This document shows positions 12,501 through 24,700 of a stretch of 64,000 bases of DNA, piece by piece. A program made the translations under genes and the position numbers. The stretch comes from Malurus cyaneus samueli (taxonomy: Eukaryota > Chordata > Aves > Passeriformes > Maluridae): contig CM019216.1 of NCBI GenBank assembly GCA_009741485.1, positions 42,688,844-42,752,843 on the forward strand. Direction: 5' to 3'. The notes below the pieces were generated by a model. That model saw nothing but the letters and a program-made list of their open reading frames with translations. It ran no database searches and was not told the DNA's origin. Numbering within the stretch: position 1 is the stretch's first letter; each line of letters begins with the position of its first letter.

Positions 12501-15500
12501 TACAAGCAGTAGGTCAGGCTCACTGGTGGAATAACATCAGTGTATGACACTGACTTATGGTTCTCTGCCTTCCACCTAATCCTCACAGCCTCTCTCACTT
12601 CTTGATCTCGTGAGATGAGAGATATTACGTATCTTCATGCAATTTGAAGATTTGCAACTTGAAGCTTTTTCCACCTCGATTTAATTTTATGCTATTCCAG
12701 CTACACATAATGCATTCAGTACTCAAAATAGCCCACCGTGTGTAAGTTTTTTCACAGACCACCAGAGCAGCCTGGAGATAAACCTTCAGAAACTGGTGAA
12801 GTCCAGCGCAAAGAGGTTTGTCGCTGGCCATGCCGATGCCCACCGGTGCCAGCCTGCACTCCTGGGGTCAGCCTGGTGAAGGATGGCTGTGGCTGCTGTA
12901 AGGTCTGTGCCAAGCAGGCAGGAGAGCCCTGCAATGAAGCAGACGTCTGTGATCCCCACAAAGGACTCTACTGCGACTACTCGGAAGATGAGCCTAGGTA
13001 TGAAACAGGCGTGTGTGCATGTAAGTTGCTCTTTCACATTCCCATCTTGAAATCCAGGAGGGTGGGGACCAGCAGGTGAATGGTTTTGGAAGAAAACTCT
13101 GCTTGCAGGTGCTGCACAGCTCTGTGCTAAGCAATTCTTCCTAATTTAGTGCTCCAGCTGCTCAGAGAATCTGAGACAAGGGCTGGGACTGCATTTAAAC
13201 CTACCTGCATTAGTGAGACCAGTTCACTGTGCACAAGCCTGTTATTGGTAGACATGCTGATGGCTGATATAAAGAGCTCTGGATGAGTAAGTGAAGACTG
13301 ACCATATTTTAGCACTCTGCTAATCAAGACCCACGTGTTCCTCCTGTGTTAGTAACTGTTGTTCACCATTTTCAGATCTGGTAGCTGTAGGATGTGAGCT
13401 CAATGGAGTTTATTATGCCAACGGGCAGACGTTTCAGCCTAACCCACTTTATAAGTGCCTGTGTGTCAGCGGTACAATCGGATGTACCCCTGCATTCACA
13501 CCAAGATTAGCAGGAAGTCCCTGTGCCAGGGTGACAGGCAGAAAGAAGCCCCAACAATCCATCTGTGGCCTGGGACAGCACAAACAACTTCAATCAACCA
13601 ACTACAGACTGATGTCAGGTGAGCCTGGCTACACTGGTAAACTTGTCTGTACATGAGCCTTTCTGCATTTAGTGTCCCTGGCTCCAGCAGCCAGGCAGGC
13701 AGCACACTGGCACTTGCTTAATCTTGCTCAAGGCCTTTGCCAGAGTGACTGTTGTGTCCCACTTACCCCTCTTACTCTCAGGTCACAGACTCATTTCACC
13801 AAACCTAATGAATGTGAAAAGCAAAAAGGCTTTTGGCTTCTGTCACCAGGGAACTGGCCAAAGCATCTTTCTGCTGAGGTTTACTACTCATTGGATCAGC
13901 CCAATTAGGGATGTTGGTGGACAGCCATTTTACAGCCTGGGAACTGCCCCACTTTCTCCTGCTTCGTGGTGTTATGGAGTCCTGGTTTTCACACACGTAC
14001 ATTAACAGGATGCAGGCCTCCTCTTTCAATAGAAAGTAGAAAATTATAAAAATTGCCTTAGTGGCTTTCCTGCATTCATTAATTTTGGGTCCCTGCAAGC
14101 ACAATACTCCCCAGTTTCTTCTCTACACAGTCTGATCAAAAGCCTTCATAAGCTTGTCCATGCAATTCTACCAGGGTCAGCTGACATTCCCTTTAACTTC
14201 ATCCTGCTCTGCTGCTAACATTAGTTCTCTTTTCCACTCTAAGGAAGCATCACTGCCAGAAGCAGCTATGCCAGCCCTTCCCTGGCCACAGCTGCCTATG
14301 CTTGTGTGCTCTCCTTCCCTGTGCATGTACAACTTTACATGGTGAAAGCCATGTTCGTTATAGCTAATGCAGGTAGCAGAAAGCAGAACCATTTATTTGG
14401 TGGCAGCTTGAACCACCATCATGGATCAATAAAGTAAAACCATAAGGATTGCAAAGATTATCAGAAAACTTTCATCAAAGGCTGCTGAGTAGATCCACGT
14501 AAGTCAATCACTCTGCAGTAAAAAAAACACATATACAAAGTCTGAAGTCCAATTTGGACAACTTCTCACATGCAAGCAATGGTTATACAAGTAAGCCAAA
14601 ATAAAGAAGCTTCACTTCAAAATTGTAATTCAATACCTATATCTAATAAAAAGCCTTTTAACAAAAATACACAATACTGTTGTATAAACATGCACTTGGT
14701 AAGGCAACTGACTTCAAGTGAAGAGAGATTAAATATTTACAGAACAGCGCTAATCTGATTGAAGAGAGATCATAACACATTGAAAACCATGGCAACCAAA
14801 CAATTTGAGCCTCTGAAACAGACCTGACCACAAATCAAATCAATGTATTTCAGATATGTGGAGAACAGCATTAAGTCATTTGCTTTGTTGTCCTTCAGCA
14901 GATCCAAAAGCTAAAGTCCAACCTTCATTAACTTCTTCCCTGACTGCAATACTACATCATTTATTCTGGAATCTGGATTAGCTGCACAGCATAACCTTGA
15001 AAGACGACACCCAGCTTGCAAAGCACACTTTCTGTTGGGCTCTGTTAAGGGACCCAACAGCCTGTCCCTGTGGTGGCTGTGTGTGCTGTAGGATGCTGTT
15101 CTTTGGAAATCTTCTGAAGAAAAACACCCTGACATTTTTTTTCAAAGTAAAGTCTTTCCCCTCCCATTTCCCAGTCCAGCAGAAGTATCTTGTCAACTTG
15201 TCCATGAATCCCATGGCTCAATGGGCTAATATGTATTTTGAAAAATCCTTTTTCTGTTAGAGTGGATAATTAGTGCTAAGTTTCTGTCACTCCTCTTGCT
15301 TTGTTCTATGGCTTTCCATTTCAATTTGATTTACCTAATTCAGATGCACATGGATAAATGTATAAAAAAATGTATCGAGTATAAACAAACATTTAACTTC
15401 CCTTTATTTGTTGCAGATCTGTGACAGGCTTTTAAACCGCTTGCTTTAATAAGATCTTTAAATTGATGTCTACTTTCCAAATATTCTGGAAAGTAGACAG

Positions 15501-16920
15501 CAATTCTGGTAATTCCAGGTAATTCTGCCTGTGCTCTTACATAAATGCACAGATTCCACGTATTTTTTTGCAGAACTTTTCCACTGTAATTTTGTTTCTT
15601 TTTTGAAATATCGAACCCTCAGCCTTTTTAGTGGCATCTAAAAGTGATTGGACAATTTTACTCGTCAATACAAAACCCAAAGTCTTATCAATATCTAAGA
15701 AGATACAAACATTAATGTTTTCAGCACCCTTACAAACTATGCTTGGTGTAAAATAAAATAAAAATCTGGAAATTTCATAAAAATTCCACAATTAGCTCTC
15801 TTCACACATTTCCGTCACATGAAAATAGAAGATCATATAATACATGCAATTTCATAGCCCTTGCTAGGATCTGTGTATTCAGTGTCAGCAAAGTTTATCT
15901 GCAGCTCAGCTGAATTTTGTACAAATGTTATTTATGTCTCGTTTTTAGGTTTACCTTTTACAGAAGTACCTTCATGAAGAGAAATCAAATTCTTATCCTT
16001 GTATTTTCAATTCATCCTTTTGGGGCTGCATAAATAAAATATTGCTTTCTTAGCTTACAGAAGCTTACCGCTAGTTTTGAAGAAAAAGTGCCTCATACAG
16101 GCAACTCCCTGGACACCGTGTTCCAGGACCTGTGGCATAGGCATATCCAGCAGAGTGACCAATGACAACAGAAAATGTGAAATGAAGACAGAAAAGAGAT
16201 TATGCTTCATCCAGCCTTGTCTGACCAATATGCTGAAGAAAATAAAGGTATTTTGTAGCATAAAATTAATTAGTAATAGAAAATTAAAACATTGGAACTA
16301 ATGGAAAAATGGATATACTAGCAAGTACTAAAAAAACATTTAGTTTTTTTATGGGTTTTAAAATAATTCTTCTATGTTTTCTACCATCAGTCTTCAGGTG
16401 TCAGTACCAAACTATAGATGTGCAATTTCAAACAAAAGAATGTAATGTCCTGAAGTATAAGTGCTGCTAATTTTGTCCTGATGTGCAGTTACTTCAGAAA
16501 TATTTTCTATTTGTTACTGACAAAGGAAAAATCAGGCGGCTTTCAGACTGAATAATTTTCAAGTATTTCTAAATGTTGCAACTTTTTCTTTCATGATCTG
16601 TTTTAATGTTCAGGGTTTTCTTTGTTTTAATATTAAAGATTCCAATGGGAAAAACATGTCAACCAACTTTCCAGCTTCCAACAGCAGAGAAGTTAGTTTT
16701 CTCTGGATGCTCAACTACTCAAAGATACAAACTAACTTTCTGTGGAGTGTGCTTGGACAAGAGGTGCTGCATTCCTAATAAGTCCAAAATGATCACTGTG
16801 CAGTTTGAGTGTCCCAACGAAGGCTTCTTCAGGTGGAAGATGATGTGGATAACATCGTGTGTGTGTCAGAGGATTTGCAGTGCTCCAGGAGATATATTTT
16901 CTGAACTCAAACTTCTATGA
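9471..16920 (+). CDS. CCN6: CCN6 (WISP3), full coding span, 5 exons
   Basis: Secreted matricellular protein of the CCN family. Joining 9471-9521, 12771-13020, 13376-13618, 16054-16247 and 16639-16920 gives 1,020 nt, which is 339 residues plus stop, with every intron phase matching. Domains in order: signal peptide (about 1-17), IGFBP-like (about 34-101; 12 Cys including GCGCCKVC), VWC (about 101-170; only 6 Cys), TSP1 (about 194-236; WTPCSRTCG) and C-terminal cystine knot (about 250-330; 10 Cys). The shortened VWC cysteine set is a known hallmark of CCN6 against other CCN proteins. The protein aligns along its whole length with my recollection of human CCN6, for example [10 protein letters not shown] and [15 protein letters not shown]. 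It is known for binding growth factors and matrix, and human mutations cause progressive pseudorheumatoid dysplasia. It converges on TUBE1. No frameshift or stop is seen. Confidence 0.96.
9522..12770 (+). other. CCN6: CCN6 intron 1
   Basis: AT-rich intron of about 3.2 kb. No CR1 piece or other known element is seen. It holds two abutting perfect palindromes at 9872-9908 and an ATGCAAAT octamer at 11147-11154. The stretch from about 10600 to 12600 looks like unique sequence and could include conserved noncoding elements, but that needs an alignment. Confidence 0.7.
9872..9908. repeat. Two abutting perfect palindromes
   Basis: Positions 9872-9891 form a perfect 20-bp palindrome centred on ACATATATGT. 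Positions 9891-9908 form a perfect 18-bp palindrome centred on ATTTGCAAAT. They share base 9891. Both are AT-rich, and the second contains a POU-like ATTTGCAAAT core. Confidence 0.9.
12771..13020 (+). CDS. CCN6: CCN6 coding exon 2 (IGFBP domain)
   Basis: This exon encodes the IGFBP-like domain with 12 cysteines, including the signature GCGCCKVC and the CCN6-like segment [20 protein letters not shown]. The donor GCAT|GTAAGT at 13021 is strong and leaves phase 1. The acceptor is less certain. The first AG after the pyrimidine tract (12756-12757) would break the frame from exon 1, whereas the AGs ending at 12767 and 12770 keep it. I chose 12771. Confidence 0.88.
13376..13618 (+). CDS. CCN6: CCN6 coding exon 3 (VWC domain)
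   Basis: The acceptor is TTTTCAG|AT and the donor is TCAG|GTGAGC; both ends are phase 1. The exon encodes the von Willebrand C module, with motifs [18 protein letters not shown] and IGCTP and a basic, variable tail. Only six cysteines are present, against ten in a full VWC, as expected for CCN6. Confidence 0.95.
13619..16053 (+). other. CCN6: CCN6 intron 3
   Basis: About 2.4 kb without recognisable coding sequence or CR1 homology. It holds a perfect 13-bp-stem hairpin at 15467-15499. The flanking introns 13021-13375 and 16248-16638 are each under 400 bp, and I see nothing notable in them. Confidence 0.7.
15467..15499. repeat. Perfect inverted repeat, 13-bp stem, 7-nt loop
   Basis: TGTCTACTTTCCA at 15467-15479 is followed by a 7-nt spacer and its exact reverse complement at 15487-15499. 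The stem is uninterrupted. I know of no family it belongs to. Confidence 0.92.
16054..16247 (+). CDS. CCN6: CCN6 coding exon 4 (TSP1 domain)
   Basis: The exon encodes the thrombospondin type 1 repeat ([19 protein letters not shown], then a Cys-rich tail, IQPC). The acceptor TTTCTTAG|CT at 16053 is the one that keeps phase with exon 3 and restores AYRSLPL, matching the human AYRNLPL. The next AG, seven bases downstream, would shift the frame. The donor is AAG|GTATTT in phase 0. Confidence 0.94.
16639..16920 (+). CDS. CCN6: CCN6 coding exon 5 (cystine knot) and stop
   Basis: The acceptor is ATTAAAG|ATT. The exon encodes the C-terminal cystine-knot domain with ten cysteines ([35 protein letters not shown]) and ends [10 protein letters not shown] followed by TGA at 16918-16920. 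This last exon gave the strongest recognition of CCN6 within the CCN family. Confidence 0.97.
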   Translation: MPMGKTCQPTFQLPTAEKLVFSGCSTTQRYKLTFCGVCLDKRCCIPNKSKMITVQFECPNEGFFRWKMMWITSCVCQRICSAPGDIFSELKLL

Positions 16921-18570
16921 TGAATTACACCACTGACTGTAACGCAGAGTGCAACAGCACATTCTCACCCTGAGGAGTCAGCATAACCTCCTGCCACAGC
17001 AATGTTTATAATGAAGCTGCATATGAGAATATTCACTCATTTATTAAATGGCACCCAGAAAATACAAGTGGGCATATTTTTAAATGTAACTGTTTTTACA
17101 TGGGGAGATACATTCTTGAGAAGAATATGTCTAACACCAGTACTGCCCAAACAAGAACTTCTGGTCACTAAGAATGGCACAGCAAGACAGCTTCATACCC
17201 CACCACAAGTTGTTGCCCACAAAGAAAATACATGCTCTAACCTATTAGGGAAAAAATTGTCCTGTAATACTTCATCTATCATTCTTCATTCTTAAGTTCA
17301 CCTTTTCTGCTACACACCTGCAATAGTAAAACACATCAATGCTGTTTTTAAACAGAAGTCATCAACTTTAAACTCAGACTGCTTTTTGCAACAGATGGTC
17401 TTTCTCTAGTGCTGTGGATATAAACGCTGCATGTGTAAAGGAACAAGTAAGTGGGCAACTGCAGATAATAGATGCAAGATTTTAAGGAAATTGCTATTTT
17501 TAGAACATATTTTAAAAAAATGCTCTCAACAAATGTTATCACAATACTTCATTGAATGCTTCCGGGCATATACATTGAAAATTGTGCTTACAGACATATT
17601 CACTCAAAATCTGCTAGAAGGACTTCAAATTTCAAGAAATCATTGTGAAGAAATTATTTCAAGAAATCAATCCATTCTGTAACTGTAACTTCACTGGCAA
17701 GCAACTGGAAATAGCTGTACATTTTATTTTGTAGAAGTTCTTACTGCAATATAAAAAGCTGCTTACCCTGATAATTATAAATATTAAAACATCTATTTTA
17801 CTTGCATTCTTTCAAGGCCATAAGCTTTTTTCTCCAAATGGTCATTATAACTTCATTATAAGTGCAAGTTTTGCTCAGAGGTATTCTGCATTATCTCATT
17901 ATCAAGTGCAACTCACCATTCATGAGTATGAATCATTAAAGTGTGAATGAATATTCCAAGTATAAGACTTGAAACAAAATTTATTTGTTGGAATTTTTTG
18001 TTGTTGCCAATTTTGGTAGCAATGCAGAATGCTCTAATGTAGCTAAGTACAACATAGAAGCAAAAATATTAAAGTGAGGAACATAGCTTAGAGCATTCTG
18101 AAATATCTACTGCAAAGTGTAAGAAAGCAGTTTCATTAGAGACTTGCTTTCATCTTTGAAAAGACTTACATGGGCTTTTCTTCTCTTCATAGTTGCTTGT
18201 TAAAAACTGAATTTAGCAACGGCGATCCTTCTTTGAAGCAAGACCTACCTTTAGTTTACCATAAGCTGAAAGTCTGAGAAAAGAAGTACATTTTTGGCTG
18301 CTACAATTTTCTTTTTCTTTCTCTCCTTCTTCACAGCATATGGTGTGTCAATTTACTCCACAGTCAGGATTACTGTCTTTACTGATACCAGCCACAATTA
18401 GGTGCTTTCAAATCTTTCTTACAGGCATGCCTCACCACTTAATGACACCTCTTGAGGTAAGGAAGCTTACCTTGTCCTGGTCCCACTTTGGAAATACAAT
18501 AGCCAGGCATGATGCAAGTCATTCTGGTTAACTGAAGTGGCTGGATGCTTAGGGAAAGTGCTTTTTTGTT

Positions 18571-18608
<38 letters not shown>

Positions 18609-18620
18609 GTTCTTCTTCCT
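16921..18620. other. Convergent 3' regions of CCN6 and TUBE1
   Basis: The two stop codons lie about 1.7 kb apart, facing each other, so this stretch must hold both 3' UTRs and possibly an overlap. Plus-strand ATTAAA hexamers for CCN6 occur at 17043 and 17935. Minus-strand AATAAA (TTTATT on plus) for TUBE1 occurs at 17723-17728 and 17980-17985. None is decisive. No other gene is seen. Confidence 0.55.
18572..18602 (-). repeat. T31 run (A31 in the TUBE1 3' UTR)
   Basis: Thirty-one T on the plus strand, read as A31 in the TUBE1 transcript. It begins only 18 nt after the stop codon. It is a genomic homopolymer, not a tail, and would act as an oligo-dT priming site. Confidence 0.95.
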
Positions 18621-18779
18621 TTAAACAACTATCTTCAGTCTTGAAGGATCTATTCTAGGCACACCTTTTGTAGCATCCAGTTCACTGTACTCTTCTATTA
18701 GGTCAGACAAAGAGGATATAGCTTCAGAAAAACAGCTTTGCTCCATCCCATCTATTTGCAGATAATGGTGAAGGTGAGC
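18621..18779 (-). CDS. TUBE1: TUBE1 coding exon 12 and stop
   Basis: The last exon encodes AHLHHYLQIDGMEQSCFSEA, then ISSLSDLIEEYSELDATKGV and the tail PRIDPSRLKIVV. TAA is at 18621-18623. It matches the human C-terminus until the final dozen residues, which vary. Confidence 0.95.
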   Translation of the reverse strand, partial: AHLHHYLQIDGMEQSCFSEAISSLSDLIEEYSELDATKGVPRIDPSRLKIVV

Positions 18780-21700
18780 CTATGAGAATAAAAATAACTC
18801 AGTGTTATCCTTTCCCTCGGCACTTCATTGCTTTGGCTCAGTAAATATCACTGAAGGGGGAGTGCAAGCACTGTAGAAAGGAGACTTAGAGACTTACATG
18901 ACTTACATCATGGCATCCCTTGTTTAAATACTTGGCAACTTTGGTAACAATCCTCTAGTGAATTACAGGTGATATTAAACAGACTTTTTAAACACCCACC
19001 TCTTCATGCTGCCTTCTTGGGTACACTTGACCAACTATGTATTATGCTTACATGGCAGAGTTTTGGTAGCAGGGGGAGCACAGGGCTGTAGGGGTGTCTT
19101 TTGTGAGAAGATAACAGGAGCTGCCCCCATGTTGAACAGAGCAATTCCAGCCAGCTCCAATATGGACCTGTCACTGGCTGCACCTGAGCCCATTAGTGAT
19201 GGGTAATGCCTCTGTGACAATATATTTAATGTGGGATAAAATGCTGCACAACTGCTGTGAGAGAGATTTAGGAAAATGTGAGAGAAACAGCCCTGCAGAC
19301 ACTAAGATCAGTAGGCACAGAAGTGGAATTCTGAGGCTGGGAAGACGGGAGTGGAGTGGGGATGAAGGTGTTTTCAATTTTGGTTTTATTTCTTGCTGTA
19401 CTATTTTGCTATTCATTGGCAATAAATTAAATTAATATTCCCTATGCCATGTCTGTTTAGCTCACTAACCAGTGGGTAATCTCCCTGTCTTTATCTTGAC
19501 CCACGAGTTTTTCACTGCACTTTTCTCCTGCTCTGCTGAGGAAGGGAAGTGAGAGAAAGCTTGGTGGACACCAAGGTTTAGATTAGATGTCAGGAAGAAA
19601 TTCTTTACTGTGCACTGGAACAAGTCGCCCAGAGAAATTGTGGATGCTCCATCCCTGGAAATGCTCTTGGACAGGTGGGATAGGGCTTTGAGCCACCTGG
19701 TCTAGTGGAAGGTGTCCCTGTCTGTGGCAGAGGGGTTGGAACTAGATAATATTCAAGGTTCCTTCTAACCCTAACCTGTGATGTTGCCAGATAGGTACAC
19801 ATTAATAAAGAGTTTACGCTTTTTAAGCAGCAACTGTTGGAATGATTCCTTGAGTGGTCATACAAATAAAAACTTTGGTCTGTTAATTATAAGCAGACCC
19901 TTCGTGGCACTAAGATTTGATTTTGTATAATACAAGATGGTAACGATTTGTGACTATGGATGTTACAATGATAAGAGCCGCACCTTTTTCTTGTAGAGCT
20001 TCATGAATCTGTCTTTGAGTTCAATGAAAGTTGGTTTTACACAGGTATTGTTTGCTAAAGCCAGAAGGGAATGGGAATGGCCCACAGGAGGTACTGAACA
20101 CAAACCAGTTTTCCAGCCCTCTTGATTCCAGGAGACAAAGTGCAGAGAAGGCTTCAACCTGTGATATAAAAATTTAGTTATCTAAGGAATATAGAGAACA
20201 CAAAGGCTAAGTTTCCTTTCTCAACTAACAGTCTGAAAAGGTTAACATTTAAGACTTCAGGCTAAACCATTGTGGCTCTATTTTAAATTTAAATTGCAAA
20301 CATTATTTTGTTAATTTAATGTATGGGGATTTGAAAAGTGAAGTTGCAAGTTCCTGTTTCTATAAAACGGATTGCAAGCACTCTGAGATTTAGTAAAGGG
20401 GCAGATTAATATTGTGTGGGGACAGTCTACCTGTAGTTTTGAAATAAATAAAATACTTTAAATCCTCAGAAATTTTCCCCAAGCACCCCTGTCTGCCCAT
20501 AAATTCCATTTTGTTTGTGAAGCTTTGCTTGCCTTTCCTGTTACATCTGTGTAGATCAATAGTGTAAAAGGCAGAAAATGGGTGCTAACAACACAGAGTT
20601 GTTAAAATAAGGATGATTTCCTAACTACATGAAAGAAACAATGAAAGAGAAGGCCTTCTGTTCAGCAAAAACAAACTCCTGGAAGGCTGGGCTTTGCTTT
20701 CTTTTGCAATTTTGAAGGAGCAGAGCACCTCCCTTTATTTGGAAATTCAGGAATACTATGACTTTTTTTTACTCATTACATAAGTAAATTACGTTTTCGT
20801 CCATTGTAAAATGAAGAAAAGCATATTGGAGTAAACTGATTTGATATTGAAACTGTCCAAATGAAAAGCTGGAATGCTCTGGAAAACTGCCATCAGTTTC
20901 AGTACAAATTCTATGACTACTGTGTGGTATTACAAACCTTTCAATATTTCTGCGAAGGTCTGAAACCTGCACATTTCCTCGAACTAGAAGTGCACAGGCG
21001 AGGTAGAGGCTGTGCTTTGGATCTGCTTGAATTAGTTGATGATCTCTGCTAAATGCATCTGAGAACATCTGATCCAACCTGGGTGAAAAGAAAGCAGTTA
21101 TCTACTCTTACTAAAGCAGCATACAAAAGTTCTACAGAACGTCCACTTTCAGGATTTAAATGTTCATAAAATTCTGGATAAAGGCACATTTAACCCAGGA
21201 CCATAAATGATAATTCAAACCTTTCTGTGTATATATACTAGCATTAGAGGTTTCTAGAAACACAATGGATCTGTTTTATCCCTCTCCCTCAAGTTAAAAG
21301 CCACTGTTAAGTCAGAGAAGTTGCCTTTATAAAGGCAATTTGAGACCAATGATTACAAAGTCTTGAAATTATGTAAAGGGATTTAACTACTTGGGGTTCT
21401 GGTTACATGGCAAGTTGAGTGGACAATCTCACTGTGAAGGATCTGACAAGGAATATAGAAGTGCTGCTGACCTTTACAGAACTGATTATCTGCCTGTTAC
21501 ACTTAATTATTTAAAAGGATCAATGAATCACAGAACTGTATTAATTTTGATTAATGATTTGGGAAAGCACAGGCTATATATACTTATCTAGTCTACTTAT
21601 TCTAATTTTATCACACATGACTGCTTTAAAAGATGACACTGCAGATCATATTCTTTCTCTCTTCACTTCCTTAACCAAGCTTCATTGTACTGTTGGATAC

Positions 21701-24700
21701 CAAAGATAGTGTTCTGTGGACCCACAACATCTAAGCTATTCTTTCCATTTGTTCCAAATGCTCTACATTCATCATCTCTATTTCTTTTTTTCTTATATCA
21801 CCTCTAGCATAATTTGACTGTTAGAAAAAAAAAAAACCTAGTTAAAGGAGACAAAAATATTACTGTTCCCACTTTATTCTGAAACATCTTTGATCGACCA
21901 TCTCCCTGAAGTCTGCTACCCTCCCCCCAGCACTGTACTGTCCCCTCAAGTAAGTTTTCAACAGATCTGGCTGTCACAACTTGCTATTGGAAAATAAAGG
22001 TGGTCCTCCCCTCTTCCCCACTTTGCATACTTCCATCTCTTACCCTTAGCTGCCTCTATTATTATTTGGACATCTTGCTGACTGAACATAACCCATTAAA
22101 CCCAGTAAAATCTATTTTAACTAGTTACTTTTCTGCTGTGTTAGAGGGATAAATAAGTCACAAAATTTGACATGTCAGCTTATCATTACAATAAGATGTT
22201 AAACAGGCTCACTGCACTCACTATATCTCCAGACTGAAGTAAGATGCTGTTATTTCCCAAAGAATCTAGTTAATCCTTTGTTTGTCTTTAGAGTATTTTG
22301 TCAGTCAAGTGCAAACTGTTACTCAAAAGAATTTGTGGTGTGGGTTATAAGTAACACATTTCCCAACAGAAACACTTCAAGCAGAGATCAAAAGGATGTC
22401 AAGCTTACTGGCTCAGCCATTACAGAGAAAACGGACAACAGATGTTCCATAAATCAGCAGGATAAATTTGAAAATGTAGCAGACATACAAGTTTTAGAAC
22501 TTCCACCCTCAGTTTTGCTACAGAATGGAATTTTTTAATGAAATATGGAAGAGTCAGAAATTAAGCTTTAAATGTGAAACTCCAATAATATTTTTTCTTA
22601 CCTTCTAGAAGGTACATTAACATCTGCCAGTGTATACAGAGGAGTCAAGCTTGAAACCAAATAATGAAGTCGAGGAAATGGAACCAAATTCATGCTGATT
22701 TCATTAAGATCCATGTTTAGGGAACCTTCAAATCTAGCAGAGCTGAAAAATTAGAAACTGTTATGAAACTGCTATAAACTAAGTAAATCACTTCTATAAT
22801 GTAAACTTCCATGAAATCTATTTTTCAGCTCTTTCTGTACAATAAAACTGTAAAAACAGCACAGAATTCGAGCAAGTGTTCAAGTATAATTACGAAACTT
22901 TCACATCTGGCACTAACAGTACTATGTCTCATTTACTTGTACATCCCATTAAAGAATAATAAATTACCAAGAATGATTCCTTGTTTCCCAGTTGTAGTAT
23001 TTAGCACTGATTTTCAGTATTAATAATGATGAATATGTGTTAATACCAGTTAAATAACATCAGCTGGTTAATATCAGTTAACTAATACCACTTTTACCAA
23101 ACAGGCTATAATAAAACACACGTGACTTTGCATTCCTGACAAGCTGTCTAAGAGAAAAAAGGCCAATACTCCAGAAGGCCAATACTTCTTGCAGCAGTTG
23201 ACAGTTTAGGACCAAAAATTATCCTTCTGTCTATAAACTTCAGTTTTAAGACTATCACAGCTAAAGCAACACCACTCCAATCTGAACACTTCCAAATACT
23301 TTAGCAGTTAGTAACGAATTCCTAAAGAGAAGACTCATATCAAATGAAAACCAATTAATATTACTCACGTTGATGAAGGCCTACGTTTTTACAGTCCACA
23401 CCACCTCCAGCAAGACTACTGTGTTAGAGGAAAAACGTGTAACTTTACCTTGTCAGGTTCAGCAGCAAATTGGCTACAATGTTATTCATTGCATCAAATG
23501 GCTTCTCTTGAAGTGTTTTTGCACTGCCGGCACTTGATGTTACCAAGCTGTTATGCTTCACAGTTGATCCTAACTTCCCAGCATTGATCATCTGATGAAT
23601 TTTATTAACTATCTCAAACAGAGACTTTGGGAGAGAGGAAAAAAAAGCACAGAAGTAGTCTTGAGTACAGAACTTTCAAATTCTGTATCCCAGTTTCCCA
23701 TCCCAATGCTCAGACATTGTACTGTTAGCTCAAAGATTATCCCTTTGATACATCTAAGTCCAACTTTTGAACAATTTCAGTTGACTGAAGTGTTTCTAAA
23801 AGTCTGTGCCATGTCACAAATATGTACACAGGTTGACTCAGAAGTCTGAATTTTTATTAAACTATTCAAAATCCTTATGAAAATTTAAAAAGCAGTTATA
23901 GAAGATAACACCTGTGAAACAAAAAAAATAGTTTCTAACTATAATTCATTGTCTCTTGCCTTTTTCATAAGCAAATAGCAAGACAGTCACCAAAGCTAGA
24001 TTCAAATGAGTCTAGCACATTGCAAAGTCAGTCTATGATTTCCATATCACTAATCAGCACAGTTAGGTGAGGTTAGTCATTTCCCTTGCAGGACCAACTA
24101 ATACTATGCACAAATTGATCGCTAAGACATCGTCTCAGCAAATAGAAGCTTTTCACTGTTTACCTTAAAATAGATATGAAAAAATTCACTCTACCTTACC
24201 TTGAAGGAGAACAGCAACTTTTTAGTGATATCCATGTTAATTTCAAAAGCCGGCAAGTGACTTAGGAGTTCAATAATTACTTTAAAAAATGCAATTATGC
24301 TTTTGGAAACTTAGAACTCCAATCACTAGAGAAAAGGAAGAGACACTTCCACTGTCTAATAAAAAATTTACAGAAACAGAATATTATTTCTTACTTCATT
24401 CTCTATTGGTAGTACACAGTCTGCATGGTCATTAAGCTCCTTCATAGCCAGAACACTGTTATATGGAGAAGTAATCACATCGTCTTCACCAGAGGGATAA
24501 ACTGAAGTAACAAATCTATATACTTCTGGGAATTCCTCCTCAAGCAAATTTAGGACAAAAGTTCCAAGACCAGATCCTGTCCCTAATTATGAATGAAGAC
24601 AGAACCAGAGAAGACAGGTTCCACACATTATCTTAGGCACTAAGACTCATGTAGGAGACATACAACTGTTCAATTATATATGTTAATGAATATTTTCTGA

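Noticed and set aside
12738..13079. CCN6 IGFBP exon as a single stand-alone gene
   Set aside because: Both ends run past clear splice sites into intron; phase and family structure show it is exon 2.
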